Positions 27,059 through 33,721 of a DNA stretch of 44,773 nucleotides are shown here, in pieces. Source of the stretch: a virus. The stretch spans positions 1-44,773 of IMG/VR virus record IMGVR_UViG_3300031576_000105. One strand, 5' to 3'. Positions within the stretch are counted from its first letter, which is position 1. Each line of letters begins with the position of its first letter. The notes below the pieces were generated by a model. The model saw only the letters and a program-made list of their open reading frames with translations, had not been told where the DNA came from and made no database searches. Made by a program: the position numbers and the translations under genes.

Positions 27059-27328
27059 ATGGATAAATTATTAAGTTGGTTATTGATTTCGTCTGCTGAC
27101 CCCGAAAGCTTCTCCTTGACAATCAAGGGAGTTATGTTGCAATATGTGGGCGTTATGGTGTTTTCAGCTCAATTACTCGGTTTTCCCCTAGCGGAAAGCA
27201 ATTTAGTTGAGTGGATTGGTTCTGTGAGTGTTATAGTCGGAACTGCCGTGGGTATGATAGGTTTAGCTAGAAAGCTATTCTATGAAGGAAAAGCCCTATG
27301 GGAGAGTTTGGTCGCAAAGTTCGGGTAA
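27059..27328 (+). CDS. Putative holin
   Basis: 89 residues with two hydrophobic segments (about residues 26-44, VMLQYVGVMVFSAQLLGF, and 52-70, IGSVSVIVGTAVGMIGLA) and a charged C-terminal tail, the shape of a class II holin. It is followed by a lysozyme-like gene after 39 nt, fitting a lysis cassette. No sequence motif is unique, so the call rests on topology and neighbours. Uses the DnaA-box promoter class normally seen with early genes here, which is odd for a lysis gene. Confidence 0.65.
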   Translation: MDKLLSWLLISSADPESFSLTIKGVMLQYVGVMVFSAQLLGFPLAESNLVEWIGSVSVIVGTAVGMIGLARKLFYEGKALWESLVAKFG

Positions 27329-27367
27329 AACCTAACTAATGTTGTGGATTCATTCTAATCCACAAAT

Positions 27368-27787
27368 ATGACTAAATATCTAATCATAGGGTTCACGATT
27401 TTCGTGGCTATTCTTTCGTACACCCCACATACTGAATCTTATATACAGACACCCGTTGTCGTTTCTTTGACTATGCCTGAGATGATAGACAAATACTCAA
27501 AAAAGTATAATGTCTTAGCTCACACTATGACAGTTATAATAAAGTGTGAGTCAAAAGCTTATCCTAAGGCAATCAACGAGAACATAAACAAAAAAGGTGT
27601 TGTTTGGAGTAGGGACTACGGTCCCTTCCAAATCAACGACTACTTTCATAAAGTACCAGCTGAAAAGATGGGGCTTTCTATTTACGACCTGGAAGACAAT
27701 ATAGAATACGGGGCTTATCTTCTAAGTAAAAATGGAACACAACCCTGGAAAGCTAGTAGTTATTGTTGGAAGCCTTTATTAAAGTAA
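27368..27787 (+). CDS. Lytic transglycosylase-like protein with signal anchor
   Basis: 139 residues. An N-terminal hydrophobic segment (about residues 4-17) could be a signal or anchor. IIKCESKAYPKA holds the expected catalytic Glu61, and SRDYGPFQIN (81-90) matches the SLT/lysozyme GxxQIN motif. The product would cut glycan strands of peptidoglycan. It could act in entry or in lysis together with the endolysin at 25242. The 3' end overlaps the convergent minus-strand gene by 9 nt. Confidence 0.77.
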   Translation: MTKYLIIGFTIFVAILSYTPHTESYIQTPVVVSLTMPEMIDKYSKKYNVLAHTMTVIIKCESKAYPKAINENINKKGVVWSRDYGPFQINDYFHKVPAEKMGLSIYDLEDNIEYGAYLLSKNGTQPWKASSYCWKPLLK

Positions 27788-28156
27788 TTTGTATTGAGCT
27801 AAGAGTTTAACATAGTGGTCATAAGCAACCACAGTTTTTTGCCTATCTTTTAGAATCTTATTTACATAAGCATTGCCTTCAATTTTACGCATATTTTCAA
27901 TAAAGATAGCCCCCATCCCACCCAAATTAATATTACAATGGTAACACTGAGGACGCAAAACACGAAGGTCATATTTAAGATAAGCTCCAAGAGATGCTTT
28001 AGCGAAAAGATGCCCAGTATGCCACCCCAAACCACTAAGACCAGATTTACCGCAAGTATAACAGGTGTTACCATATTTCTCTCTGATAATTCTTTTACAT
28101 TCATCCCAAAGTTTTACTTGAATAGTGCTAATTTTTTGTAAGCTCTTTTTTCTCAT
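27779..28156 (-). CDS. NinG/HNH-like zinc nuclease
   Basis: 125 residues with CYTCGK near residue 32, LGWHTGHLFAKAS near 48-58 and RPQCYHCNINLGG near 90. This spacing of CxxC, His-rich core and CxxCN is that of NinG/Rap-like or HNH nucleases, which act on recombination intermediates or branched DNA. It overlaps the upstream gene by 29 nt and is the last gene of the minus early operon. No own promoter, unlike the free-standing HNH genes, so a recombination role is more likely than homing. Confidence 0.75.
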   Translation of the reverse strand: MRKKSLQKISTIQVKLWDECKRIIREKYGNTCYTCGKSGLSGLGWHTGHLFAKASLGAYLKYDLRVLRPQCYHCNINLGGMGAIFIENMRKIEGNAYVNKILKDRQKTVVAYDHYVKLLAQYKLL

Positions 28157-28367
28157 TTGTTGTGGTGACTTTTCCCATATCAGGATATAACTTCTTTAGT
28201 ATAAATTGGTGACTTTTCTTTGCATTGATTAAAGCACCTCGTAAGTCCTCTACTGACCATACTTGATGTTCACACCCAACCTCGTGAAACCAATCTGTTG
28301 GATGAAACCTACAACTAAAGTGAATCTCTTGACCTTCTATTGTATCTTTGTCCTCTTCTAGTGCCAT
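28128..28367 (-). CDS. Hypothetical early protein
   Basis: 79 residues containing CRFHPTDWFHEVGCEHQVWS, a Cys/His-rich segment that could bind a metal, and a Lys-rich C-terminus. It overlaps its upstream neighbour by 10 nt and the downstream nuclease by 29 nt, a pattern seen along this whole operon. No family recognised. Confidence 0.6.
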   Translation of the reverse strand: MALEEDKDTIEGQEIHFSCRFHPTDWFHEVGCEHQVWSVEDLRGALINAKKSHQFILKKLYPDMGKVTTTNEKKELTKN

Positions 28368-28522
28368 CTTATATATTTTACTAAATCAATCATTGGAGAA
28401 ATGGGAAGGAATATATTAAATACTCCCCACCAAAATCCCCACTCCATAAAGCTATATACCACAGCAAACAACCAATATACACCACCTAAACCACTTATAC
28501 TGCAACCATTATTTTGACTCAT
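28358..28522 (-). CDS. Small aromatic membrane protein
   Basis: 54 residues rich in Trp, Phe, Tyr and Gly, with two hydrophobic stretches (about residues 11-25 and 27-43). The ATG overlaps the TGA of the exonuclease gene as ATGA, which strongly supports both genes and shows that UGA is a stop. Function unknown; possibly a membrane-acting early protein. Confidence 0.65.
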   Translation of the reverse strand: MSQNNGCSISGLGGVYWLFAVVYSFMEWGFWWGVFNIFLPISPMIDLVKYIRWH

Positions 28523-29283
28523 CTTAATATTATTCCTTTATTTTTAATAGTCTCACCAGAGCTATAAGCCCCACAATCATTACATCTGTATGATTGCTTC
28601 TTTCCAACCTTACTCATATTGAACCCTCTTTTTTGAACATCACCACTTCCACAATTAGGACAGTTGTGTATTGTATCTGAAATAAGATTTAGGTTTGGAT
28701 GTGCTTTATCCCAACCACGCATCTTTAAGTAAACCTTTTCCAAAAGAATAACATCATACTTATTATAGTCTGTCATCTTCTTCCACGCCTTTTTATCTCC
28801 CTTCATACAACCCAACCACAAATCAAATCCACCAGTCTGAAGTTTTCTACCTATCCCAAAGTATTTACCCAAGTCATCTAACTTATTACTGTTAAAATTA
28901 AAACTACGCTTAGCTACCAACTTCGTATCTATTGATTTATATGGCTTCGGCTGCGGGAGGTTATGATATATAAAACGGGCATTTGACTTTTTTATGTCAA
29001 AAGAATTTCCATTATGTGCAATGATTACGTCAGCCTCCTCAAACAGTTTCCATAGGTCTTTTACTAATTCTCGGTCATTTTCTGGCTCTTTCTTGTATAG
29101 GGGGTATTGAGGAAGGCTATTTACGTGCGTAGAAGCCCCGTAGAGCCATTTATATGCAAAACAGAGGATATACCACTCCCTGACGTAAGAAAGCACGTCT
29201 TGCTCATATTTACCCCAAACGTGGGCTAAATTGGGGGCAGTTTCAAGGTCAATTATAAGAATTTTGGGATTATTTTTTTTCAT
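28519..29283 (-). CDS. RNase H-fold 3'-5' exonuclease with C-terminal zinc ribbon
   Basis: 254 residues. Exo I motif is IDLET (D12, E14), Exo II HNGNSFD (90-96) and Exo III YNKYDV (173-178), the set of DnaQ-like or PolB-type exonucleases such as the YprB family. The C-terminus adds a zinc ribbon with CPNC (208-211) and CNDC (234-237), likely for nucleic-acid binding. There is no polymerase domain and none elsewhere in the genome, so it probably acts in degradation, repair or recombination. The gene overlaps its neighbours on both sides. Confidence 0.85.
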   Translation of the reverse strand: MKKNNPKILIIDLETAPNLAHVWGKYEQDVLSYVREWYILCFAYKWLYGASTHVNSLPQYPLYKKEPENDRELVKDLWKLFEEADVIIAHNGNSFDIKKSNARFIYHNLPQPKPYKSIDTKLVAKRSFNFNSNKLDDLGKYFGIGRKLQTGGFDLWLGCMKGDKKAWKKMTDYNKYDVILLEKVYLKMRGWDKAHPNLNLISDTIHNCPNCGSGDVQKRGFNMSKVGKKQSYRCNDCGAYSSGETIKNKGIILR

Positions 29284-29374
29284 ACTCTTTTTCTAGTATT
29301 TTAATAAATTTAGTCCACTCTAAAATTTCATTTTTAGCCCAAGTTAATAATCTTGTGTATTCTTTTTTACTCAT
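29270..29374 (-). CDS. Tiny helical protein
   Basis: 34 residues from ATG 29374, with the start overlapping the previous TGA (ATGA). An in-frame ATG at 29398 would give 42 residues. One amphipathic helix rich in Lys, Glu and Trp. The overlap with genes on both sides supports expression. No family recognised. Confidence 0.5.
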   Translation of the reverse strand: MSKKEYTRLLTWAKNEILEWTKFIKILEKEYEKK

Positions 29375-29547
29375 TTTTTTACTTGTTCTTTTTGCCATTT
29401 TTTATATTCCTTGAGAGGGAAACCCTCAAGTTTGATTAAATCTTGATTAACTTTTAATGCTTGAGCCAGTTTTGTCATATCATCAAATAAATCAAATTGA
29501 TTAACTAACTTTCTTAGTTTATCTTTTCTTTTTTGGTAATTTGTCAT
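29371..29547 (-). CDS. Small helical protein
   Basis: 58 residues, almost wholly helical and charged (MTNYQKRKDKL start), ending in TGA that overlaps the next ATG. It overlaps the upstream pyrophosphohydrolase-like gene by 29 nt. No motif recognised. Confidence 0.55.
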   Translation of the reverse strand: MTNYQKRKDKLRKLVNQFDLFDDMTKLAQALKVNQDLIKLEGFPLKEYKKWQKEQVKK

Positions 29548-29998
29548 TGTGTGTTTTTATCGCCCTTACGAAATCTTGTGCTTGCTGGTGTTGTTTATGG
29601 AATGGCATATCCCATAATTCAAATCGCATAGTTTCTTCGAAGTGCATTATTGCTAAAGCGTTCCAGGCAACGGCTGCTAAGTGGTCTTCTTCGATGTCTC
29701 CCATACCATATTGAAAGACGTGTCTCATTAACGAAGCATAGCATCTTGAAATAGGAATACCTTTCTCCCAGTTTCTTTCGTCATACTTAATTGCACCACG
29801 AGTATATAAATCTGCAACCCTTTTGAGTGCAAGTGGCGGAATTAAATCAAATCTTGACTTATCTTCGTGAGTATCACGAACCGCACCCGAACCGAACTTC
29901 TCACGTTTACCACTATCCTTAGTGAAGAACTCTGAATCACCCCTTACAAATAATCCTAAGTCCCTTTCTTCTTTTTCTGTTTTTTGTTTATTCGTCAT
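29519..29998 (-). CDS. dATP/dGTP diphosphohydrolase-like (MazG-superfamily-like) protein
   Basis: 159 residues. The central part has TRGAIKYDERNWEKG (67-80) and EDHLAAVAWNALAIMHFEE (104-122), the hallmark pattern of the phage family annotated as dATP/dGTP diphosphohydrolase N-terminal domain (DUF5664-type). Members are all-alpha and are linked to dNTP pool control, in some phages to base-modified genomes. No partner enzymes for a modified base are visible here. Likely cytoplasmic nucleotide hydrolysis during early infection. Confidence 0.75.
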   Translation of the reverse strand: MTNKQKTEKEERDLGLFVRGDSEFFTKDSGKREKFGSGAVRDTHEDKSRFDLIPPLALKRVADLYTRGAIKYDERNWEKGIPISRCYASLMRHVFQYGMGDIEEDHLAAVAWNALAIMHFEETMRFELWDMPFHKQHQQAQDFVRAIKTHNDKLPKKKR

Positions 29999-30185
29999 AA
30001 AATGTATCTCTTAAATTTTTATATCCAACCAAATTACCATTACCAATTTCAGCAGTAAGAATAAAATTTATTCTTGGATTAACTGTGTCCTTAGCCCAAT
30101 TTCTTAGACACTGCCAAAAACGTTCCTCTTTGTGGCTATCACAGTATAGTATGAAACTTTTAAGTTGTGTTTGATTTTTGTTCAT
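29988..30185 (-). CDS. Hypothetical early protein
   Basis: 65 residues, with FILYCDSHKEERFWQCLRNWAK as the recognisable core. It has an alternating strand-helix look but no known family. It overlaps the next gene by 11 nt. A hairpin-rich leader precedes it. Confidence 0.6.
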   Translation of the reverse strand: MNKNQTQLKSFILYCDSHKEERFWQCLRNWAKDTVNPRINFILTAEIGNGNLVGYKNLRDTFYDE

Positions 30186-30186
30186 A

Positions 30187-30256
30187 TTATATGTCCTCTA
30201 ATTTGCACCCTAGCAACCCCCGACTAGGGTGCGAGTTGGGGGACACACCCCCAATG
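30187..30256 (-). promoter_or_regulatory. Mutually exclusive hairpin leader
   Basis: In the RNA sense, TTGGGGG paired with CCCCCAA forms the first hairpin, and GCACCCTAG paired with CTAGGGTGC the second. The loop of the second (CGGGGGTTG) is complementary to the CCCCCAA arm of the first, so the two can switch. It lies between the SSB gene and the 65-residue gene. Could attenuate or protect the mRNA. Confidence 0.5.
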
Positions 30257-30646
30257 TTAAAACGGAATGTCCTCTGGGTCAATATCCTCTTCAGGATATT
30301 CGATGTCTCCCGTTGGAACTGCACCCGCTTTTCTTGAAAACACAGAGTCTTCAAGTGCCTTAACCCTGTCTTCCAGTAAATCAATTTTACCTGGAATCTT
30401 GAAGTTGGCATATCCATTCTCTTCCCATACCAAGAGAGTATAGGCAGAACCTTCCGCCATCTTCATTACTGCATCATCTGCTCGGAAAGCTAGACAAGAG
30501 TAATACTTATCTCCTGTTGCCTCAGTCTTAATAGCTACTTTCCAAAATGGTTTGCCATTTTTATCTTTGAAAAGAATACCATCCTTATTTTTATCAGACT
30601 GATAGAACTTTGTTACTTTTGTTGTAATTGTTTTACTTTTAAACAT
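30257..30646 (-). CDS. Single-stranded DNA-binding protein (SSB-like)
   Basis: 129 residues, beta-rich in the first 90 residues as expected for an OB fold (FWKVAIKTEATGDKYYSCLAF). The acidic tail ends DPEDIPF, the signature of bacterial and phage SSBs that recruits partner proteins. It follows the PD-(D/E)XK nuclease with no gap, which suggests a shared DNA-end processing or recombination function. Binding to ssDNA during host-dependent replication is inferred. Confidence 0.78.
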   Translation of the reverse strand: MFKSKTITTKVTKFYQSDKNKDGILFKDKNGKPFWKVAIKTEATGDKYYSCLAFRADDAVMKMAEGSAYTLLVWEENGYANFKIPGKIDLLEDRVKALEDSVFSRKAGAVPTGDIEYPEEDIDPEDIPF

Positions 30647-31453
30647 CTAAGTATTTAATTTCTTATAAAGGAATACTTCTGCTTCAAACGCAGCTCGACC
30701 TCCAGTCACATCCAGGTTAATCTGGGCTGATGGTTCTTTCATTCCAAATGGGAATATTACATAATATTCTATTGGTTTGTCAAGTTTAAATAAAACATTA
30801 CCTTCTGCATCTAAAACTCCGTTCTCTGAAATAGCAGTATCATATCCAGCACACTGCCAGAATTGTGACAGGTAGGCAGCTTTAGAACTCTTAACGTCTA
30901 GGATTACATACTTACCATCTTTGTCCTCAAATCCAGCATCAGAAATTCCTCCAGTCCAAAGTTTTTCAGAATAACAATGACCCTCTGACCATAAAAATCT
31001 TTTAACATTTCTAACAGCCCAATCTATAAATGGCTGTATTTGGACAGCTCCAGTATATAAAACCGCACCATCTTTCATACATCTCTTTATATATTCCTCC
31101 ACAAGTGCGTGAAGGTCGTTTCCTGCATCTGCTGAACTATCAAGTTTCTCTGAGTGTGCTTTATATGCCTCGTCAAGTAATGAAAGATATGCTTCATCTT
31201 CCATATTACAGATAGTTTCTTTTCTAGCTCTTGCGTGAGCCAATCTACTTATATTAGTTCGAAACTTTCCATCCTCATCTTTTTTATTTATCCAACCAAA
31301 CTTCGCACAAGCAAGACCTGAAGCCCACCAAGTAAGAGGTTTTGCTAAAACTTCAGATACAGATGAAGTACCAATTAGGGGATGCCAATTTCCATCTTTA
31401 AAAATTTCGTGTAAGTGTTGTTTTGTGTTATCTGTATATCTATAATTATTCAT
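30647..31453 (-). CDS. PD-(D/E)XK nuclease (exonuclease-like)
   Basis: 268 residues. The catalytic core is visible: His115 in GNDLHALVEEY, Glu163, GISDAGFED (169-177) and the central LDVKSSK (185-191), followed by QFWQCAGYD with Gln200 and Tyr204. This order is that of RecB/Cas4/lambda-exo-type nucleases. It is probably a 5'-3' exonuclease paired with the adjacent SSB. The start is leaderless, 6 nt after a TATAAT box with a perfect DnaA box upstream, so it opens an early transcription unit. Confidence 0.82.
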   Translation of the reverse strand: MNNYRYTDNTKQHLHEIFKDGNWHPLIGTSSVSEVLAKPLTWWASGLACAKFGWINKKDEDGKFRTNISRLAHARARKETICNMEDEAYLSLLDEAYKAHSEKLDSSADAGNDLHALVEEYIKRCMKDGAVLYTGAVQIQPFIDWAVRNVKRFLWSEGHCYSEKLWTGGISDAGFEDKDGKYVILDVKSSKAAYLSQFWQCAGYDTAISENGVLDAEGNVLFKLDKPIEYYVIFPFGMKEPSAQINLDVTGGRAAFEAEVFLYKKLNT

Positions 31454-31459
31454 ATATTT

Positions 31460-31504
31460 ATTATATTATGTTAATTTTAATTATCAAAGCCCACCTGTGG
31501 ATAA
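31460..31504 (-). promoter_or_regulatory. DnaA-box leaderless promoter for early operon
   Basis: Perfect TTATCCACA at 31496-31504 (minus sense), 7 nt, TTTGAT at 31483-31488, a 17-nt spacer and TATAAT at 31460-31465. The ATG follows after exactly 6 nt. Confidence 0.85.
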
Positions 31505-31508
31505 CTTT

Positions 31509-32033
31509 TTATACAATAAGCGTCATACCCGTTTTGTTTTTAAACCTTTGGTAACTAGGATTCTTTGGTTCTCCGAACTTATTTACCGAACGAGAGTGGA
31601 TATTAACCATATTTATACATTCCCTACACATATTACCATTCTCCTTATAGTTCTTATCACTCTGTAGGAAGCCATCTCCACAAATAAAACAAACACTCTT
31701 TATCCTAGTTCTCCAGTCTTGACAACCCTCACATAAACTATTGACAAGAACCTTACAAAATGGTATAACATCCTGATAATATTCATTGGAAAATTTCCTA
31801 TTACCTGATATTGTCCCGTAGTTAAATGTTTTATATGTTTCTTTCGGTCGGCATACTATACCACACATATGACATTTTTGAAAGTTCCTACAGTCAGGAC
31901 ACATTAGACCACCAGCAAATTTTCCACAACTTAAACACAATACCCCCCTCTTGTGTCCATTTTCAACCAGTTTTGTTTTGAAAATTTGACCAGTCTTTTT
32001 GAGTCTAGTCAGCAAGTCCATATTCTTTTTCAA
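31509..32033 (-). CDS. Multi-zinc-ribbon protein
   Basis: 174 residues with repeated CxxC pairs: CLSC, CPDC, CHMC, CEGC, CFIC and CREC. This suggests three or more zinc-binding modules. Such arrays are typical of small nucleic-acid or protein-binding adaptors. A basic N-terminus (MKKNMDLLTRLKK) and an in-frame second ATG at 32021 leave the exact start open. No enzymatic motif. One of several zinc-ribbon proteins in this operon. Confidence 0.65.
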   Translation of the reverse strand: MKKNMDLLTRLKKTGQIFKTKLVENGHKRGVLCLSCGKFAGGLMCPDCRNFQKCHMCGIVCRPKETYKTFNYGTISGNRKFSNEYYQDVIPFCKVLVNSLCEGCQDWRTRIKSVCFICGDGFLQSDKNYKENGNMCRECINMVNIHSRSVNKFGEPKNPSYQRFKNKTGMTLIV

Positions 32034-32148
32034 GTTCAGTAATAATATCTACGACCATTTTGGGAATAATATAACCATCCATTTCAGCTTGTGCTAACTT
32101 CAAACGAAGGTCTCTTAAGATTTCTTTTTGTGCCAGTTTATTATCCAT
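32005..32148 (-). CDS. Small helical early protein
   Basis: 47 residues, a single amphipathic helix followed by a short C-terminus (MDNKLAQKEILRDLRLKLAQ start). It overlaps the downstream zinc protein by 29 nt and begins 1 nt after the upstream stop. No family recognised. Confidence 0.55.
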   Translation of the reverse strand: MDNKLAQKEILRDLRLKLAQAEMDGYIIPKMVVDIITELEKEYGLAD

Positions 32149-32149
32149 A

Positions 32150-32314
32150 TTATTTATGTCTAAGGTCAGTTAAGCCCATAAAATTTGATATTTTTTTACA
32201 GGTTGGGCAACGACCACGAAAAGATAAGGTTTCTTTTGTAGGATTTAATTCTTTAAACCCTTTTCCTTTATACCCGCAATTATAACATTCCAAAACTAAT
32301 TTTATTATGTCCAT
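32150..32314 (-). CDS. Zinc-ribbon protein
   Basis: 54 residues with CYNC near residue 10 and CPTC near 39, a compact zinc ribbon. It ends 1 nt before the next start. It is the first gene after the DnaA-box promoter at 32344-32389. Probably a nucleic-acid- or protein-binding regulator. Confidence 0.65.
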   Translation of the reverse strand: MDIIKLVLECYNCGYKGKGFKELNPTKETLSFRGRCPTCKKISNFMGLTDLRHK

Positions 32315-32343
32315 AATAATTTTATTAAACTAATAATACTTTA

Positions 32344-32389
32344 AGTATATAAAATTAAAATTTAGATGTCAAGTGCGGGGTGTGGATAA
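32344..32389 (-). promoter_or_regulatory. DnaA-box promoter for zinc-ribbon genes
   Basis: Perfect TTATCCACA at 32381-32389 (minus sense), 8 nt, TTGACA at 32367-32372, a 17-nt spacer and TATACT at 32344-32349. The first gene starts about 30 nt downstream. Confidence 0.82.
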
Positions 32390-32809
32390 CTAATTTAATA
32401 ATTTATGGCTAGGTGCTAATCCAGCACCACAGGTGGGACAACACTTGCTCTTTTTAATGTCTTCAAACTTCCATTGACATTCGTAACACATATGTCCTTT
32501 GTCTCCTAAGGTAAAACTACCAAAAATAGTTTTATCACAATACGCACAACGAGAGTAATCCCAAATATTTAGTCCAAGTTTCTTACACTCTTCTTCTAAT
32601 TCCTCTCGGTCTCCAAATGAAATAATATTCATACCTAGTTGTATGTCATCTTTATAACCTAATTCATTTAAATGATTGATAGAAAAATCTCTTCCATCAG
32701 AAAAACCCACTAGGTTATCTACGTCTCCAATATATTCTTGAATAGCATCATAGCTCTTTTGTCTAAGAGGTAGTCGTAAAACTAATTCGTTGTTTTCTTT
32801 TGTTATCAT
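32390..32809 (-). CDS. Zinc-ribbon early protein
   Basis: 139 residues. The first 90 show mixed alpha/beta sequence with no known family. The C-terminal 45 carry two CxxC pairs in tandem (CAYC and CYEC, then CPTC), forming a zinc-ribbon domain. A structured RNA lies directly upstream and could be its leader. Function unknown. Confidence 0.65.
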   Translation of the reverse strand: MITKENNELVLRLPLRQKSYDAIQEYIGDVDNLVGFSDGRDFSINHLNELGYKDDIQLGMNIISFGDREELEEECKKLGLNIWDYSRCAYCDKTIFGSFTLGDKGHMCYECQWKFEDIKKSKCCPTCGAGLAPSHKLLN

Positions 32810-32818
32810 AATATTCTT

Positions 32819-32932
32819 AGGGGGACGAAGTGCAAAGTTTTATGTAGTTTCTTCCAGGTATATGGCTATCCAGCAACCGTTCTACAAACGTTAGGACTCA
32901 CCGCACTTCTATGTAAGGTACTTCACCCCCCT
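32819..32932 (-). ncRNA. Long-stem structured RNA (leader or small RNA)
   Basis: The ends form a long helix: AGGGGG then GAAGU on one arm pair with ACUUC and CCCCCU on the other, with a two-base mismatch between. An alternative GAAGTGC/GCACTTC pairing exists inside. A TATAAT at 32939-32944 (minus sense) would start the RNA exactly at the first base of the helix. No match to SRP, 6S or tRNA was convincing. It could be an independent RNA or the leader of the gene at 32390. Confidence 0.55.
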
Positions 32933-32983
32933 AAATATATTATAAAACAGATTTCCGCACTTTTGACATATGTATGCCCCCAT
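32909..32983 (-). CDS. Tiny leaderless CxxC peptide
   Basis: 24 residues beginning MGAYICQKCGN, with a single CxxC. The ATG lies exactly 6 nt after a TATAAT of a DnaA-box promoter, the same spacing as confirmed genes, so it is plausibly translated. Its 3' part overlaps the structured RNA at 32819-32932, so it might act as a regulatory leader peptide. Confidence 0.45.
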   Translation of the reverse strand: MGAYICQKCGNLFYNIFRGVKYLT

Positions 32984-32989
32984 AAATAT

Positions 32990-33034
32990 ATTATATACCT
33001 TAAATAATAAAAAGCAAACTCTAACTGTGGATAA
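32990..33034 (-). promoter_or_regulatory. DnaA-box promoter next to tRNA array end
   Basis: Perfect TTATCCACA at 33026-33034 (minus sense), 7 nt, TTTGCT at 33013-33018, about 17 nt and TATAAT at 32990-32995. It starts transcription just beyond the last tRNA and separates the RNA block from the zinc-ribbon genes. Confidence 0.8.
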
Positions 33035-33040
33035 CTTTTG

Positions 33041-33114
33041 TGCCTCAGAGGAGAGTCGAACTCCTAAAATTTAGTTTCTAAAACTAACACGGTTACCAAT
33101 TACGTCACCGAGGC
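33041..33114 (-). tRNA. tRNA-Leu(UAG), short variable arm
   Basis: Acceptor GCCTCGG pairs with CTGAGGC. Anticodon loop TTTAGAA, T-arm AGGAG-TTCGACT-CTCCT. The variable region is only 5 nt, although bacterial leucine tRNAs normally have a long arm. Reads CUN if U34 superwobbles. Confidence 0.85.
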
Positions 33115-33148
33115 GTATTTCAGTTATCCTGTTTTCCCAGATAACTGA

Positions 33149-33231
33149 TGGCGGAAAGTCAAGGAATCGAACCTTGTTGGGTTTTACCCCACTGTTTTCA
33201 AGACAGTTAGTCACCATTGACCATACAATCC
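33149..33231 (-). tRNA. tRNA-Ser(UGA), long variable arm, CCA encoded
   Basis: Loop CTTGAAA gives UGA, with T-arm CAAGG-TTCGATT-CCTTG and a 14-nt variable arm with GGG/CCC pairing. Acceptor GGATTGT with ACTTTCC has two central U-U mismatches. Discriminator G and the CCA end are encoded. Confidence 0.82.
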
Positions 33232-33235
33232 ATTG

Positions 33236-33318
33236 CGGTAGGACTAGGATTTGCACCCAGAAGACTTTTACATCCGACAGTTTAGCGAACTGCTCGTTTA
33301 CTGTTCACGCACCCTACC
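33236..33318 (-). tRNA. tRNA-Ser(GCU), long variable arm
   Basis: Acceptor GGTAGGG/TCCTACC, discriminator G, 16-nt variable arm. Anticodon loop TCGCTAA has C instead of U at position 33, and the T-loop TGCAAAT lacks the TTC start. Reads AGY. Confidence 0.8.
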
Positions 33319-33403
33319 TGGTGCTGATTGTGAGAGTCGCACTCACGGCATCCGAAGACAACTGCTTTACAGGCAGTCTCCGCCCTCTACGGAATATGTC
33401 AGC
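33319..33403 (-). tRNA. tRNA-Tyr(GUA), long variable arm, CCA encoded
   Basis: Loop CTGTAAA gives GUA, with the long variable arm typical of bacterial Tyr and T-arm GTGAG-TGCGACT-CTCAC. Acceptor GCTGACA/AATCAGC is mismatched in its two inner pairs. Discriminator A followed by encoded CCA. Confidence 0.82.
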
Positions 33404-33407
33404 ATTG

Positions 33408-33478
33408 TGAATCCTGAAAGACTTGAACTTTCATAGACCGAGTAAGAGTCGGCTATTCTGCCATTGAATTAAGGATTC
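33408..33478 (-). tRNA. tRNA-Lys(CUU)
   Basis: Perfect acceptor GAATCCT/AGGATTC, loop CTCTTAC, T-arm GAAAG-TTCAAGT-CTTTC. The anticodon stem is 4 bp plus one mismatch. Reads AAG. Confidence 0.85.
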
Positions 33479-33479
33479 G

Positions 33480-33550
33480 TACGAGATAAGGGAATCGAAC
33501 CCCTGCCCGTGAGATGTAAGCTCACCGTTCTACCATTATACTAATCTCGT
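33480..33550 (-). tRNA. tRNA-Val(UAC)
   Basis: Acceptor ACGAGAT/ATCTCGT, loop CTTACAT, stem GTGAG/CTCAC, T-loop TTCGATT. The only Val tRNA, so U34 would have to read all GUN codons. Confidence 0.9.
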
Positions 33551-33554
33551 TTAT

Positions 33555-33573
33555 TCGTATCAAAATGATACGA
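33555..33573. promoter_or_regulatory. Intercistronic hairpin in tRNA array
   Basis: CGTATC and GATACG pair around AAAAT. Lies between Val and Arg tRNAs and could mark a processing point. Confidence 0.5.
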
Positions 33574-33576
33574 TTG

Positions 33577-33648
33577 TGAAAAGTATAGGATTCGAACCTA
33601 TATCTGAGACGTTAGAACCGTCCCGCACTTCCATTGTGCTAACTTTCC
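33577..33648 (-). tRNA. tRNA-Arg(UCU)
   Basis: Acceptor GGAAAGT/ACTTTTC, loop GTTCTAA, T-arm ATAGG-TTCGAAT-CCTAT. The anticodon stem has one mismatch. Reads AGA and probably AGG. Confidence 0.85.
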
Positions 33649-33649
33649 G

Positions 33650-33720
33650 TAGCCGATATGGGTAATGCTCCCATTTTCTTTGCTTGAAGGGCAAACGTCC
33701 TACTTTTAGACGAATCAGCC
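33650..33720 (-). tRNA. tRNA-Glu(UUC)
   Basis: Acceptor GGCTGAT/ATCGGCT with wobble pairs, D-arm of the Glu type (TTCGTCTA). Loop CCTTCAA has C at position 33. T-loop AGCATTA is non-canonical. Confidence 0.82.
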
Positions 33721-33721
33721 G

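Noticed and set aside
21951-28522. Alternative genetic code in which UGA is read as Trp or Gly
   Set aside because: UGA is a true stop in several genes with ATGA overlaps (28519, 29371, 38348, 38860), and the Trp tRNA has the standard CCA anticodon. The standard bacterial code fits.
32819-32932. SRP (4.5S) RNA identity for the long-stem RNA
   Set aside because: The size is right, but the conserved GGAAG/AGCAGCC apical domain is not present in the expected paired context.
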